NCBI RefSeq assembly: GCF_000364625.1
Contig: NZ_KB822606.1
Location: 62,001-126,000 of the forward strand
Origin: Pseudomonas thermotolerans DSM 14292
GTDB lineage: Bacteria; Pseudomonadota; Gammaproteobacteria; Pseudomonadales; Pseudomonadaceae
Direction: 5' to 3'
Length of the DNA: 64,000 nt
The first letter of the stretch is position 1. Every line of letters begins with the position of its first letter. The notes beneath the pieces were generated by a model. It saw only the letters and a program-made list of their open reading frames with translations. It had not been told where the DNA came from and did not search any database. The position numbers and the translations under genes are program-made. Positions 56,521 through 64,000 of the stretch are shown here, piece by piece.

Positions 56521-57249
56521 TCAGCGGCAGATCAGCAGCGCTCCGGTGACGCACAGCAGGAGGTGGAGGCCGATGCGGAAATGCCGTTCCTCGATCCGCT
56601 GATGCAGGTGCTCGCCCAGCAGCACGCCGATGACCAGCAGCGGCAGGTAGGCGGCGATCTGCGGTAGGGCCGGGGCCAGGCTGCCGCGCAGCAGGAAGGC
56701 CAGGGTCAGGCAGCCGTTGAGGATGAACCACACGCACACCAGGGTGGCGCGCAGGCGCGCCTTGTCCAGCCGGGTGCCGGCCAGGGCCTGGACCAGCAGT
56801 GGACCGCCGGAGGCGAACAGGCCATGGCTCAGGCCCGCGGCGCCGATCTGCAGGCGGGTCAGCCAGTCCGGCGGCGGGACGCTGGGCCTGCCTTGGCTAA
56901 GGTGCAGCAGTTCGCGCAGGGCGAAGCCGAGGATCAGCAGGCCGAAGCCGCGTTTCAGCACCAGGTCGTCCAGCCAGGGGCCCAGGGCCAGGCCGAGCAG
57001 GGTGCCGGTCAGCATCAGTGGCAGGATCGCCCGGCTCAACAGGCGTCGCTCGACGGCCGCGCGCAGCTTCCAGACCAGGAAGCCGCTCATGCACACATTG
57101 AGGCTCACCAGCACCGGCAGGATGGTCGGGATCGGCAGCAGCAGGGCGCCCAGGGACAGGGCGATCACCACACTGCCGAAGCCGGTCATGGCCTCCAGGG
57201 TATAGGCGAGGAAGATGCAGGCGCCCAGCCACAGCCAGGGGTCGATCAT
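56521..57249 (-). CDS. TauE/SafE family permease, second copy
   Basis: 242 residues, about seven or eight membrane helices, with the family's T-G-F-G-S-V-V-I-A and G-L-S-H-G-L-F-A-S-G-G-P repeats. It is clearly diverged from the copy at 54113 (different repeat residues), so not a recent duplication. It is 100 bases upstream of the dioxygenase in the same direction and may be co-transcribed. Confidence 0.87.
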   Translation of the reverse strand: MIDPWLWLGACIFLAYTLEAMTGFGSVVIALSLGALLLPIPTILPVLVSLNVCMSGFLVWKLRAAVERRLLSRAILPLMLTGTLLGLALGPWLDDLVLKRGFGLLILGFALRELLHLSQGRPSVPPPDWLTRLQIGAAGLSHGLFASGGPLLVQALAGTRLDKARLRATLVCVWFILNGCLTLAFLLRGSLAPALPQIAAYLPLLVIGVLLGEHLHQRIEERHFRIGLHLLLCVTGALLICR

Positions 57250-57321
57250 AGCGATTCCGTGCGGGGGACTCGTAGGGGAAGGGCAGGCCGGGGCACTGGA
57301 CGGCCCCGGCGCTGGTTCGGC

Positions 57322-58659
57322 TCAGTGCTGGGCAACGGGGCGGGACGGCGCCAGCGGCTGGCTGGATAGTCCCTGGCGCAGCTCCTCGCTGTGGTGGCGC
57401 ACGCTTGCCCGGTAGCTGTCCTTGTGCACGTAGTAGGCCATGCGCTCGAGGTTCAGGTAGTGGTAGCCGCCGTCCACCCGTACCCTGGCCTTGTCCCGCT
57501 TCAGCTGCTTGAAGCGCAGTGCGGCGGGGCTGCCGGCCTGCAGCTGGCGGATGTACAGGGCGACCAGCTCGGCCTGCTCGTCGCGGCCCTGCCAGCCGAG
57601 CCCGGAGGCCTCCACCATGCCCATCATGAACAGGTCGTCGTATTCCGGGTGGAACACGTTAAGGTACAGCTGCGGCGCGCCGGCGCCCTGGGGCCAGTTG
57701 AGGTGGGCGCGGTCGATGAAGGGGTAGTCCAGCTTGTAGCCGGTGCCCAGCAGGATCAGGTCGTACTCGGCCTGCTCGCCGTCACTGAAGGTCACCTGCT
57801 GGCCGTCGATGGCGGCGATGTCGCGGCGCGGCCGGATGTCGCCGTGGCCCAGGTGATGCAGCACCAGGGAGTTCATCACCGGGTGGGATTCGTAGAGCCG
57901 GTAGTCCGGATCGGGCAGGCCGTACTGCGAGGGCTTGCCGACCAGGGCGCGGATCAGCAGGCCGTCGAGGAACTGTTTGATGGGCCGCGGCAGCTTGATG
58001 GCGCCGCCGAAGGTGTCGGTGGGTCTGCCGAGGATGAACTTGGGCAGGAAGTAGTAGCCGCGGCGTACCGAGATGTCCACCGAGGCGGCCCGGTGCACGG
58101 CGTCCACGGCGATGTCGCAGGCCGAGTTGCCGCAGCCGACGATCAGCACCCGCTTGCCGGCGAAGATGTCCGCCGAACGGTAGGCGCTGGAGTGCAGCAG
58201 CTCGCCGCTGAACTCGCCGGGCAGCCGGGGCAGGTTCGGGGTGTGCAGGGTGCCGTTGGCGATCAGCACGCCGTCGACCAGCCATTCGCGGCGCTCGCCG
58301 GCCTGTTCGCTGGTCAGCTTCCAGCCCTTCTCCAGGCGCTCTACGGCGAGCACCCGGGTGTTGAACTGGTAGTGTTCGTAGAGGCCGAAGTGCCGGGCAT
58401 AGTCGCGGAAGTAGCCGCGCATCTCGCTGTGGTGTGGGTAGACCGCCACTTCCGGGCGCATGGGGAATTCGCTGAACTCGGTGGTGCTCTTCGAGGAGAT
58501 CAGGTGCGCCGAGTCGTACATGGTGCTGTGCGGGTTGTCGATGTCCCACAGGCCGCCGACGTCGCTGTGCAGCTCGAAGCCGACGAAGGGAATGCCGTGC
58601 TTTTTCAGTTGCCGGGCAGTACACAGGCCCATGGGGCCGGCGCCAATGATCGCGTACAT
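57322..58659 (-). CDS. Flavin-containing monooxygenase
   Basis: 445 residues. The FAD site is G-A-G-P-M-G near 6, and the NADPH site is G-C-G-N-S-A-C-D near 172. Between them is the FMO fingerprint F-S-G-E-L-L-H-S-S-A-Y, which fits F-x-G-x-x-x-H-x-x-x-Y. It oxidises soft nucleophiles (N or S atoms) or acts as a Baeyer-Villiger enzyme; the substrate is unknown. Diverges from the spermidine-synthase-like gene. Confidence 0.92.
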   Translation of the reverse strand: MYAIIGAGPMGLCTARQLKKHGIPFVGFELHSDVGGLWDIDNPHSTMYDSAHLISSKSTTEFSEFPMRPEVAVYPHHSEMRGYFRDYARHFGLYEHYQFNTRVLAVERLEKGWKLTSEQAGERREWLVDGVLIANGTLHTPNLPRLPGEFSGELLHSSAYRSADIFAGKRVLIVGCGNSACDIAVDAVHRAASVDISVRRGYYFLPKFILGRPTDTFGGAIKLPRPIKQFLDGLLIRALVGKPSQYGLPDPDYRLYESHPVMNSLVLHHLGHGDIRPRRDIAAIDGQQVTFSDGEQAEYDLILLGTGYKLDYPFIDRAHLNWPQGAGAPQLYLNVFHPEYDDLFMMGMVEASGLGWQGRDEQAELVALYIRQLQAGSPAALRFKQLKRDKARVRVDGGYHYLNLERMAYYVHKDSYRASVRHHSEELRQGLSSQPLAPSRPVAQH

Positions 58660-58782
58660 GGGAACCTCGAGTTTCTTGTCGGTATGGCGGAATTATCCCG
58701 TGACCGCAGGGCCGGTCTTCAATGACAATCGGCGCCGTTGCGAACCGGGTGCGGGGCCCGGGATGTCATCCGGGAGAGGTCG

Positions 58783-59550
58783 ATGGCCGACGATCATCAA
58801 CTGCAAGAGGAGCGCCTGCTCGCCGAGGTGCGCGATGCCTTCGGGGTGATCCGAGTGGTGGAGGTGGGCGACTACCGCTTTCTCGAGTTCGGCGAGGAGG
58901 CTATCGAGCAGAGCTGTGTGTTCACTGCCGACCCCTGCTGGCTGGAGTACGACTACACCCGCGCCATGCTGCTCGCTGCGCTGGCTCATCCGCGGCCGGA
59001 GAGCGCGCTGTTCCTCGGCCTCGGCGCGGGTACCCTGACCCAGGCCTGCCTGAAGTTCCTGCCCCTCGAGGACGTGGAGTGCATCGAGCTGCGCCCGGAG
59101 GTGCCGCGCCTGGCCATGGAGTTCCTGGGCCTGAACGACGATCCGCGGCTGACCCTACGGGTCGGCGATGCCGTCGAATTGCTGCCGTCCGCGGAACGCG
59201 CCGACCTGATCTTCGTCGATCTCTACACCGACAGCGGCCCCGGCGCCGCGCACCTGGCCTGGAGCTTCCTGGAAGCCTGCCAGCGCAAGCTGGAACCGGG
59301 GGGCTGGCTGGTCATCAACCAGTGGGGCACCGACTGCGGCAAGCCGCTCGGTGCCGCACTGCTGCGCGGGCTGTTCCATCGCCACTACTGGGAGATCCCG
59401 GTGAAGGAGGGTAACGTGATCCTGCTGGTGCCCGCCGAGCTGGAGCAGGCCCTGGACCTCGCCGGGCTGGCGGCGCGGGCCGATGCCCTGGCGCCGCGCC
59501 TGGGCTATTCGCTGCAGCCGCTGCTGGAGGTGCTGCGCCCGGCGTCCTAG
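58783..59550 (+). CDS. Spermidine-synthase-like methyltransferase-fold protein
   Basis: 255 residues with the spermidine synthase fold. Motif I reads A-L-F-L-G-L-G-A-G-T-L, followed by I-E-L-R-P-E-V near 105 and a motif II-like D-L-I-F-V-D-L-Y-T-D. The N-terminal substrate-gating part is short, so polyamine synthase activity is doubtful. GGGAGAGG precedes ATG 58783. Its TAG shares the bases CTAG with the stop of the converging small ORF. Confidence 0.82.
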   Translation: MADDHQLQEERLLAEVRDAFGVIRVVEVGDYRFLEFGEEAIEQSCVFTADPCWLEYDYTRAMLLAALAHPRPESALFLGLGAGTLTQACLKFLPLEDVECIELRPEVPRLAMEFLGLNDDPRLTLRVGDAVELLPSAERADLIFVDLYTDSGPGAAHLAWSFLEACQRKLEPGGWLVINQWGTDCGKPLGAALLRGLFHRHYWEIPVKEGNVILLVPAELEQALDLAGLAARADALAPRLGYSLQPLLEVLRPAS

Positions 59551-59741
59551 GCAGGTCGGGCCGCTGAAGTGGACCCGGGCGGCGTTTTGCATGGTGCGCG
59601 GGCCTCGGCGGTATCCTCGCTGGCCATCAGCGCCGGCACCGGGGTGGCGATGGCCGCCGCGTCGCCCTCGCTGAGCGCCCGGCGGTCCAGGCCGATCAGG
59701 AAGAAGTGGCCGCGGACGCGTCCGTTGGGAGTCTGGCTCAT
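59547..59741 (-). CDS. Small protein of unknown function (64 aa)
   Basis: 64 residues, starting M-S-Q-T-P-N-G-R-V-R-G-H-F-F-L-I-G-L-D. The first half looks structured; the second half is Ala/Pro/Thr-rich. AAGGATG lies upstream of the ATG at an acceptable distance. Its stop overlaps the stop of the spermidine-synthase-like gene in a shared CTAG. No homologue is recognised, and an alternative is that this is chance open sequence; the ribosome site favours a real gene. Confidence 0.5.
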   Translation of the reverse strand: MSQTPNGRVRGHFFLIGLDRRALSEGDAAAIATPVPALMASEDTAEARAPCKTPPGSTSAARPA

Positions 59742-59865
59742 CGGGCATCCTTGTGCCGGATAGGGACTAGTCCTGTATGGAGCGCGGGGCGGGATTGTCC
59801 AGGGGGGCCGGGAGACCGCCCGGCGCCGGGATGCAAAAACTCGCCTCTCAACCAGGATTTTCCTG

Positions 59866-60084
59866 TATAGTTCGCGCTGGCCGTTGCTCCGGCCGCGTTT
59901 GAGGTAATGCAGTCTCCCCCGAAGCCCGCTTCGGCCGCGTGTCCGCTCTGCGGACTACCCTTGACGATTCATCCATCCACATTTCGCAAATCCCCAGCTA
60001 TCTGGCTGCCAGGGTGACCCTAGGGTCGTACACGGCATGCGCAGCCTTGGGCATGGGTTTTTGCGGATTCAGAGGCAAAAACCC
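59866..60084 (+). promoter_or_regulatory. Putative -10 box and structured 5' leader of the RNA helicase gene
   Basis: TATAGT (59866-59871) is a good -10; no good -35 is visible. Downstream, about 205 untranslated bases hold several short hairpins (GGCCG/CGGCC near 59880, CGAAG/CTTCG near 59920, GTCCGC/GCGGAC near 59941) and then the start-codon hairpin. The 343 bases between the small ORF and the helicase contain no other gene. Confidence 0.45.
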
Positions 60085-60087
60085 ATG
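60052..60087 (+). promoter_or_regulatory. Start-codon hairpin of the RNA helicase gene
   Basis: CATGGGTTTTTGC (60052-60064) is perfectly complementary to GCAAAAACCCATG (60075-60087), with a 10-base loop. The initiation ATG (60085-60087) is the 3' end of the stem, and the only ribosome-site-like AGAGG (60071-60075) is in the loop. Folding would block initiation. This is a candidate RNA thermometer or helicase-responsive autoregulator (inference). Confidence 0.6.
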
Positions 60088-61746
60088 ACTCAGGTATCCG
60101 GCGGATTCGCCGAGCTCGACCTTCTTCCCAGTATCGTCGCCGCGGTGCACGCCACCGGCTACGAGGAGCCGTCGCCGATCCAGGCCCAGGCCATTCCGGT
60201 GATCCTCGCCGGCCACGACATGATCGGCCAGGCGCAGACCGGCACCGGCAAGACTGCCGCCTTCGCGTTGCCGATCCTCTGCCGCATCGACCCGGATCGC
60301 AAGGAGCCCCAGGCCCTGGTGCTGGCGCCGACCCGCGAGTTGGCCCTGCAGGTGGCCACCGCCTTCGAGACCTACGCCGCGCAGATGCCCGGTGTGCGCG
60401 TGGTGGCCATCTACGGCGGCGCTCCCATGGGGCCGCAGCTCAAGGCCATCCGTCAGGGGGCGCAGATCATCGTTGCCACCCCGGGGCGCCTGTGCGACCA
60501 CCTGCGCCGCGATGAGCACCTGCTCTCCACCGTGCACCACCTGGTGCTCGACGAGGCCGACGAGATGCTCAAGCTCGGCTTCATGGAAGATCTCGAGGTG
60601 ATCTTCAACGCCATGCCGGAGAGCCGTCAGACCGTGCTGTTCTCAGCCACCCTGCCGGCCTCCATCCGCGCCATCGCCGAGCGCCACCTGCATGAGCCGA
60701 AGCACATCAGGATCGCCGCCAAGACCCAGACCGTGGCGCGCATCGACCAGGCGCACCTGATGATCCACGCCGACCAGAAGATCCCGGCGGTGCTGCGCCT
60801 GCTGGAGGTCGAGGACTTCGACGCGCTGATCGCCTTCGTGCGCACCAAGCAGGCCACCCTGGATCTGACCTCGGCCCTTGAGGCCAAGGGCTACAAGGTC
60901 GCCGCGCTGAACGGCGACATCGCCCAGAACCAGCGCGAGCGGGTCATCGAGTCGCTCAAGGACGGCCGACTGGACATCGTGGTGGCCACCGACGTGGCGG
61001 CCCGCGGCCTGGACGTGCCGCGCATCACCCATGTGCTCAACGTGGACATGCCCTACGACCCGGAGTCTTACGTACACCGCATCGGCCGCACCGGGCGTGC
61101 CGGCCGCGAAGGCCGCGCGCTGCTGCTGGTCACCCCGCGCGAACGGCGCATGCTGCAGGTGATCGAGCGGGTCACCAACCAGAAGGTCGCCGAGGTGCGC
61201 CTGCCCACCGCCCAGCAGGTGCTGGAAGCGCGCATCCGCAAGCTGACCGCCAGCCTGCAGCCGCTGCTGGAAGGTTCCGAGGCCAGCCATGGCGAGCTGC
61301 TCGACCGTCTGCTCACCGATCTCGGTTGCGAGCCGCGCCAGTTGGCCGCCGCGCTGCTGGCCAAGCTCACCCAGGGGCAGACCCTGGATCTGGAGCAGTT
61401 GGAGCGCGAGACCCCGCTGGTGCCCAGCGCACCGCGCGAACGTGCCCCGCGCAGCGGCGAAGGCCGCGAGCCGCGCGAACGCCGCGCTCCGCCGCCGCTG
61501 GCCGAAGGCAGGGTACGCTGCCGCACCGCCCTGGGGGCGCGCGACGGCATCGCCGCACGCAATCTGCTCGGCGCCATCCTCAATGAAGGCGGTCTGGCCC
61601 GCGAGGCCATCGGCCGCATCCAGATCCGAGAGACCTTCAGCCTGATCGAGCTGCCGGAGGAAGGCCTGGATCGCCTGCTCGGCAGGCTCAAGGACACCCG
61701 CGTCGCCGGCAAGGCGCTGAAGCTGCGCCGCTACCGCGAGGACTGA
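60085..61746 (+). CDS. deaD: DEAD-box ATP-dependent RNA helicase, DeaD/CsdA type
   Basis: 553 residues. Helicase motifs in order: Q motif (P-S-P-I-Q-A-Q-A-I-P), I A-Q-T-G-T-G-K-T, Ia P-T-R-E-L, II D-E-A-D, III S-A-T, V A-T-D-V-A-A-R-G-L-D, VI H-R-I-G-R-T-G-R-A-G-R. The C-terminus has an Arg-rich linker (about 445-475) and a DbpA-like RNA-binding domain. It unwinds structured RNA in ribosome assembly and cold adaptation. ATG 60085 is preferred (AGAGG nearby); an in-frame ATG at 60037 would add 16 residues and place the hairpin inside the coding region. Confidence 0.92.
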   Translation: MTQVSGGFAELDLLPSIVAAVHATGYEEPSPIQAQAIPVILAGHDMIGQAQTGTGKTAAFALPILCRIDPDRKEPQALVLAPTRELALQVATAFETYAAQMPGVRVVAIYGGAPMGPQLKAIRQGAQIIVATPGRLCDHLRRDEHLLSTVHHLVLDEADEMLKLGFMEDLEVIFNAMPESRQTVLFSATLPASIRAIAERHLHEPKHIRIAAKTQTVARIDQAHLMIHADQKIPAVLRLLEVEDFDALIAFVRTKQATLDLTSALEAKGYKVAALNGDIAQNQRERVIESLKDGRLDIVVATDVAARGLDVPRITHVLNVDMPYDPESYVHRIGRTGRAGREGRALLLVTPRERRMLQVIERVTNQKVAEVRLPTAQQVLEARIRKLTASLQPLLEGSEASHGELLDRLLTDLGCEPRQLAAALLAKLTQGQTLDLEQLERETPLVPSAPRERAPRSGEGREPRERRAPPPLAEGRVRCRTALGARDGIAARNLLGAILNEGGLAREAIGRIQIRETFSLIELPEEGLDRLLGRLKDTRVAGKALKLRRYRED

Positions 61747-61772
61747 TCCGGCAAGGTCTCCGGAAAGAGAAG

Positions 61773-61801
61773 CGGCCCGGCCTGCTCAGCACGCCGGGCC
61801 G
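61773..61801 (+). terminator. Terminator-like hairpin after deaD
   Basis: CGGCCCGGC (61773-61781) pairs with GCCGGGCCG (61793-61801), followed by TTTG. Short T-tract, so moderate strength; it also lies between converging genes. Confidence 0.6.
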
Positions 61802-61814
61802 TTTGCCGTGTCGG

Positions 61815-62096
61815 TTACTGGCTTTCAGCCGCCAGCACTTCCTGCAGGAAGCGTAGGAACACGGTGTAGACCTGTTCGCCGCCGTCCTCCCGCTGCACCA
61901 CGAAGAAGGGGGCGCTGGCCACGCCGTAGTACTGGCTGGCCAGCCAGCCGGCGCTGGTCGGGTCACGCTCGTCGGCCACCAAGATGCGGTCGATGCGTCC
62001 GAGCAGGCCGCGCCTTTCCAGCTGCTGCAGCACGTCCCGGCACTTGGCGCAGTCCTGGCCGTCGGCCAGGACTTTCTTCACCAGAGTGATGCGCAT
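61815..62096 (-). CDS. Thioredoxin-like small protein
   Basis: 93 residues. The N-terminus M-R-I-T-L-V-K-K-V-L-A-D-G is followed by a C-x-x-C (D-C-A-K-C) near 16-19, and there is a cis-Pro-like A-S-A-P-F-F-V in the second half: a minimal thioredoxin fold. It starts 8 bases after the cysH stop, so it is in the cysH operon. Inferred role: redox partner or regulator related to sulfate assimilation, since APS reductase needs a thiol donor. Confidence 0.8.
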   Translation of the reverse strand: MRITLVKKVLADGQDCAKCRDVLQQLERRGLLGRIDRILVADERDPTSAGWLASQYYGVASAPFFVVQREDGGEQVYTVFLRFLQEVLAAESQ

Positions 62097-62104
62097 GGGG
62101 GCTC

Positions 62105-62839
62105 TTACTTCTTGGCGATCAGGTTGCCGGCATGCAGGCCGCATTCCTTCTGGGTGGCTTCCTCCCACCACCAGCGGCCTTCGCGCTCGTGCTGGTTGGG
62201 TAGCACCGGGCGGGTGCAGGGCTCGCAGCCGATGCTGATGTAGCCGCGCTCGTGCAGGCTGTTGTAGGGCAGTTCGAGCATGCGGATGTAGGCCCAGACT
62301 TCCTCGCTGGTCATCTGCGCCAGCGGGTTGAATTTGTACAGGGGCTTCTCCGGGGTGGAGAAGGCGCCGTCCAGCTCCAGCACCGCCACCTGGCTGCGGG
62401 TGCCGGGACTCTGGTCGCGGCGCTGTCCGGTGGCCCAGGCCCTGACGGTGGCCAGCTTGCGCTTCAGGGGCTCGATCTTGCGGATCCCGCAGCATTCGCC
62501 GTGGCCGTCCTTGTAGAAGCTGAACAGGCCTTTTTCCTTGACGAAGGGCTCGAGCCGCGCGGGATCGGGGGAGAGCACCTCGATGGCGATGCCGTAGTGC
62601 TCGCGTACCTGGTCGATGAAGCGGTAGGTTTCCGGGTGCAGGCGGCCGGTATCCAGGCTGAACACCTTGACGTTCTTGTTCAGCTTCCAGGCCATGTCCA
62701 CCAGCACCACGTCCTCGGCGCCGCTGAAGGAGATCCAGAGGTCGTCGCCGAAGTGCTGGAAGGCGAGCTTGAGGATGTCCTGGGGGGATTTGTTGGCGTA
62801 GGTCGTCGCCAGTTCGGCGACGTCGAAGGGATGGCTCAT
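62105..62839 (-). CDS. cysH: Assimilatory adenylylsulfate (APS) reductase
   Basis: 244 residues. It reduces APS to sulfite using thioredoxin. It carries the iron-sulfur cysteines that define the APS-specific form: C-C-G-I-R-K near 115-120 and C-E-P-C near 200, plus the catalytic Cys in the C-terminal K-E-C-G-L-H. The PP-loop-like S-F-S-G-A-E-D is at about 38-44. AGGA precedes ATG 62839. The upstream region (62880-62965) is unusually AT-rich and could hold a CysB-type activation site, but I could not define one. Divergent from thrH. Confidence 0.95.
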   Translation of the reverse strand: MSHPFDVAELATTYANKSPQDILKLAFQHFGDDLWISFSGAEDVVLVDMAWKLNKNVKVFSLDTGRLHPETYRFIDQVREHYGIAIEVLSPDPARLEPFVKEKGLFSFYKDGHGECCGIRKIEPLKRKLATVRAWATGQRRDQSPGTRSQVAVLELDGAFSTPEKPLYKFNPLAQMTSEEVWAYIRMLELPYNSLHERGYISIGCEPCTRPVLPNQHEREGRWWWEEATQKECGLHAGNLIAKK

Positions 62840-63023
62840 CAGGCGGATTCCTAGGCTGGCGTTCGTACGCTCTGTGGCCGGCGATGGTAGCAAATGTGGA
62901 TTTATGCGCCTAAATAACCATCTGAAAGCATCACTGCATGTTTTGAATATAAGCGGCGCGTTGCACCGGGCGAGGCGAGCCGCTAGAGTGCCGCCTTTCG
63001 TCCAAAACCGCTGGGAGTCTGCT

Positions 63024-63641
63024 GTGGAAATCGCCTGTCTCGACCTGGAAGGGGTTCTGGTTCCGGAGATCTGGATCGCCTTTGCTGAAAAAACCGGTAT
63101 CGATGCGCTCAAGGCGACCACCCGGGATATCCCCGACTATGACGTGCTGATGAAGCAGCGTCTGCGCATCCTCGACGAGCACGGCCTGAAGCTGCGGGAC
63201 ATCCAGGAAGTGATCGCCACCCTGAAGCCCTTGGAGGGCGCGGTGGAGTTCGTCGACTGGCTGCGCGAGCGCTTCCAGGTGGTGATCCTCTCCGACACCT
63301 TCTACGAGTTCTCCCAGCCGCTCATGCGCCAGCTGGGCTTCCCGACCCTGCTGTGCCATCGCCTGATCACCGACGAGAACGACCGTGTGGTGGACTACCA
63401 GCTGCGCCAGAAGGATCCCAAGCGCCAGTCGGTGATCGCCTTCAAGAGCCTCTACTATCGGGTGATCGCCGCCGGCGATTCCTACAACGATACCGCCATG
63501 CTCTCCGAGGCCCACGCCGGCATCCTGTTCCACGCGCCGGACAACGTGATCCGCGAGTTCCCGCAGTTCCCCGCGGTGCATACCTACGAGGATCTCAAGC
63601 GCGAGTTCATCAAGGCTTCCAACCGCCAGCTGAGCCTGTGA
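63024..63641 (+). CDS. thrH: Phosphoserine phosphatase / homoserine phosphotransferase ThrH
   Basis: 205 residues, identical in length to P. aeruginosa ThrH. HAD fold with [10 protein letters not shown] at the N-terminus (the first Asp is the nucleophile), I-L-S-D-T-F near 85-90, Lys in the R-Q-K-D-P-K segment, and A-G-D-S-Y-N-D motif IV near 152-158. It dephosphorylates phosphoserine and can transfer the phosphate to homoserine. The start is GTG at 63024, with GGGAG seven bases before it; no ATG is in position. Confidence 0.95.
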   Translation: MEIACLDLEGVLVPEIWIAFAEKTGIDALKATTRDIPDYDVLMKQRLRILDEHGLKLRDIQEVIATLKPLEGAVEFVDWLRERFQVVILSDTFYEFSQPLMRQLGFPTLLCHRLITDENDRVVDYQLRQKDPKRQSVIAFKSLYYRVIAAGDSYNDTAMLSEAHAGILFHAPDNVIREFPQFPAVHTYEDLKREFIKASNRQLSL

Positions 63642-63644
63642 TGC

Positions 63645-63679
63645 ACAAGGCCGGGAGCCCTGTGGCTTCCCGGCCTTGT
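63645..63679. terminator. Bidirectional terminator between thrH and pabB
   Basis: ACAAGGCCGGGA (63645-63656) pairs perfectly with TCCCGGCCTTGT (63668-63679) between the converging genes. The T-tract is short. Confidence 0.75.
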
Positions 63680-63685
63680 CCCGCC

Positions 63686-64000
63686 TTATAGCCCTTCCAG
63701 GGTTTCCAGTAGCACCCTTACCTTGGTCAGCGACTCGCGGTATTCGGCCTGCCAGTCGGAGTCGGCCACTATCCCGCCGCCACCCCAGCAGCTCACCTGA
63801 CCATCCTTCACCAGCAGGGTGCGGATGGTGATGGAGCTGTCCATTTCCCCGCGCACGTCCAGGTAGAGCAGGGAGCCGCAGTAGATGGATCTGCGGGTCG
63901 GTTCCAGCTCGTCGATGATCTGCATGGCACGGATCTTCGGTGCGCCGGTGATGGAGCCGCCGGGGAAGCTGCCGGCGAGCAGGTCGAGGGGGTCCTTGCC
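63686..64000 (-). CDS. pabB: Aminodeoxychorismate synthase component I, C-terminal part
   Basis: Only the last 104 residues are in the window; the gene continues beyond the right edge. Visible chorismate-enzyme motifs: G-S-F-P-G-G-S-I-T-G-A-P-K, M-Q-I-I-D-E-L-E-P-T-R-R, Y-C-G-S-L-L-Y-L, and G-G-G-I-V-A-D-S. It aminates chorismate for folate synthesis. PabB rather than TrpE is chosen because the sequence P-T-R-R-S-I-Y-C-G-S-L and the position after cysH-thrH fit PabB. Confidence 0.88.
   Translation of the reverse strand, partial: GKDPLDLLAGSFPGGSITGAPKIRAMQIIDELEPTRRSIYCGSLLYLDVRGEMDSSITIRTLLVKDGQVSCWGGGGIVADSDWQAEYRESLTKVRVLLETLEGL

Noticed and set aside
54113..57249. The two TauE/SafE genes as a recent duplication
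   Set aside because: Their repeat motifs and lengths differ substantially; they look like separate subfamilies that happen to be close.

Overview
The window is chromosomal DNA of a high-GC gammaproteobacterium, almost certainly a Pseudomonas of the P. aeruginosa lineage. The evidence is the strongly GC-biased third codon positions and a set of genes typical of that genus: fimL, the 1619-residue NAD-dependent glutamate dehydrogenase gdhB, thrH, a two-cysteine-pair APS-reductase type cysH, and the nppA1A2BCD-fabI operon. I see no tRNA, rRNA, insertion sequence, prophage or CRISPR array. The content is core-genome-like and densely packed.

Layout. (1) 1-15.2 kb: an AraC-family regulator (cut by the left edge) and a membrane-anchored nitrilase-like protein are divergent from fadH (2,4-dienoyl-CoA reductase). 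Then come an NTF2-like protein, a coiled-coil protein of unknown function, a PLP enzyme, DUF1853, and a tight nadK - phosphoesterase - rhomboid - yeaC - DUF2797 - pepN series. (2) 15.3-23 kb: an envelope cluster encoding a DUF1302 outer-membrane barrel, a DUF1329 periplasmic protein, a YCF48/BNR propeller and an RND/MMPL permease. It lies behind a 480-base non-coding leader that carries a good sigma-54 promoter match and paired palindromic repeats. (3) 23.1-30 kb, minus strand: a moxR - DUF58 - DUF4381 - batA - batB/C - batD operon with overlapping reading frames. (4) 30.3-35.2 kb: gdhB. (5) 35.2-45.2 kb, minus strand: nppA1A2BCD (Yej-like peptide/peptidyl-nucleoside ABC importer with two binding proteins) reading into fabI, preceded by mltD. 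(6) 45.2-54.1 kb: gloB divergent from a methyltransferase - rnhA - dnaQ run, then ldcA, a dienoyl-CoA isomerase-like gene, fimL and nudC. (7) 54.1-59.7 kb: two TauE/SafE permeases, a LigB-type dioxygenase, a flavin monooxygenase, a spermidine-synthase-like protein and a small unknown ORF. (8) 59.9-64 kb: a DeaD-type RNA helicase whose start codon is buried in a perfect 13-bp hairpin, cysH with a thioredoxin-like partner, thrH, and the 3' end of pabB.

The most unusual signals are in control elements and in altered active sites. The control elements are the deaD start-codon hairpin, the sigma-54/UAS architecture ahead of the DUF1302-DUF1329 lipid-transport-like cluster, two direct repeats one helical double-turn apart that abut the fadH -35 box beside an AraC gene, and a run of nine G residues inside dnaQ. 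The altered active sites are a nitrilase fold without its cysteine, a BatB without its MIDAS motif, an MMPL pump with only one of the two Asp-Tyr membrane motifs, and a NudC with an altered SQPWPFP motif. Compared with my memory of the PAO1 map, the window joins segments that are far apart there (PA309x-PA3068, PA1806-PA1823, PA2840, PA1755-PA1758), which implies rearrangement breakpoints at identifiable junctions.
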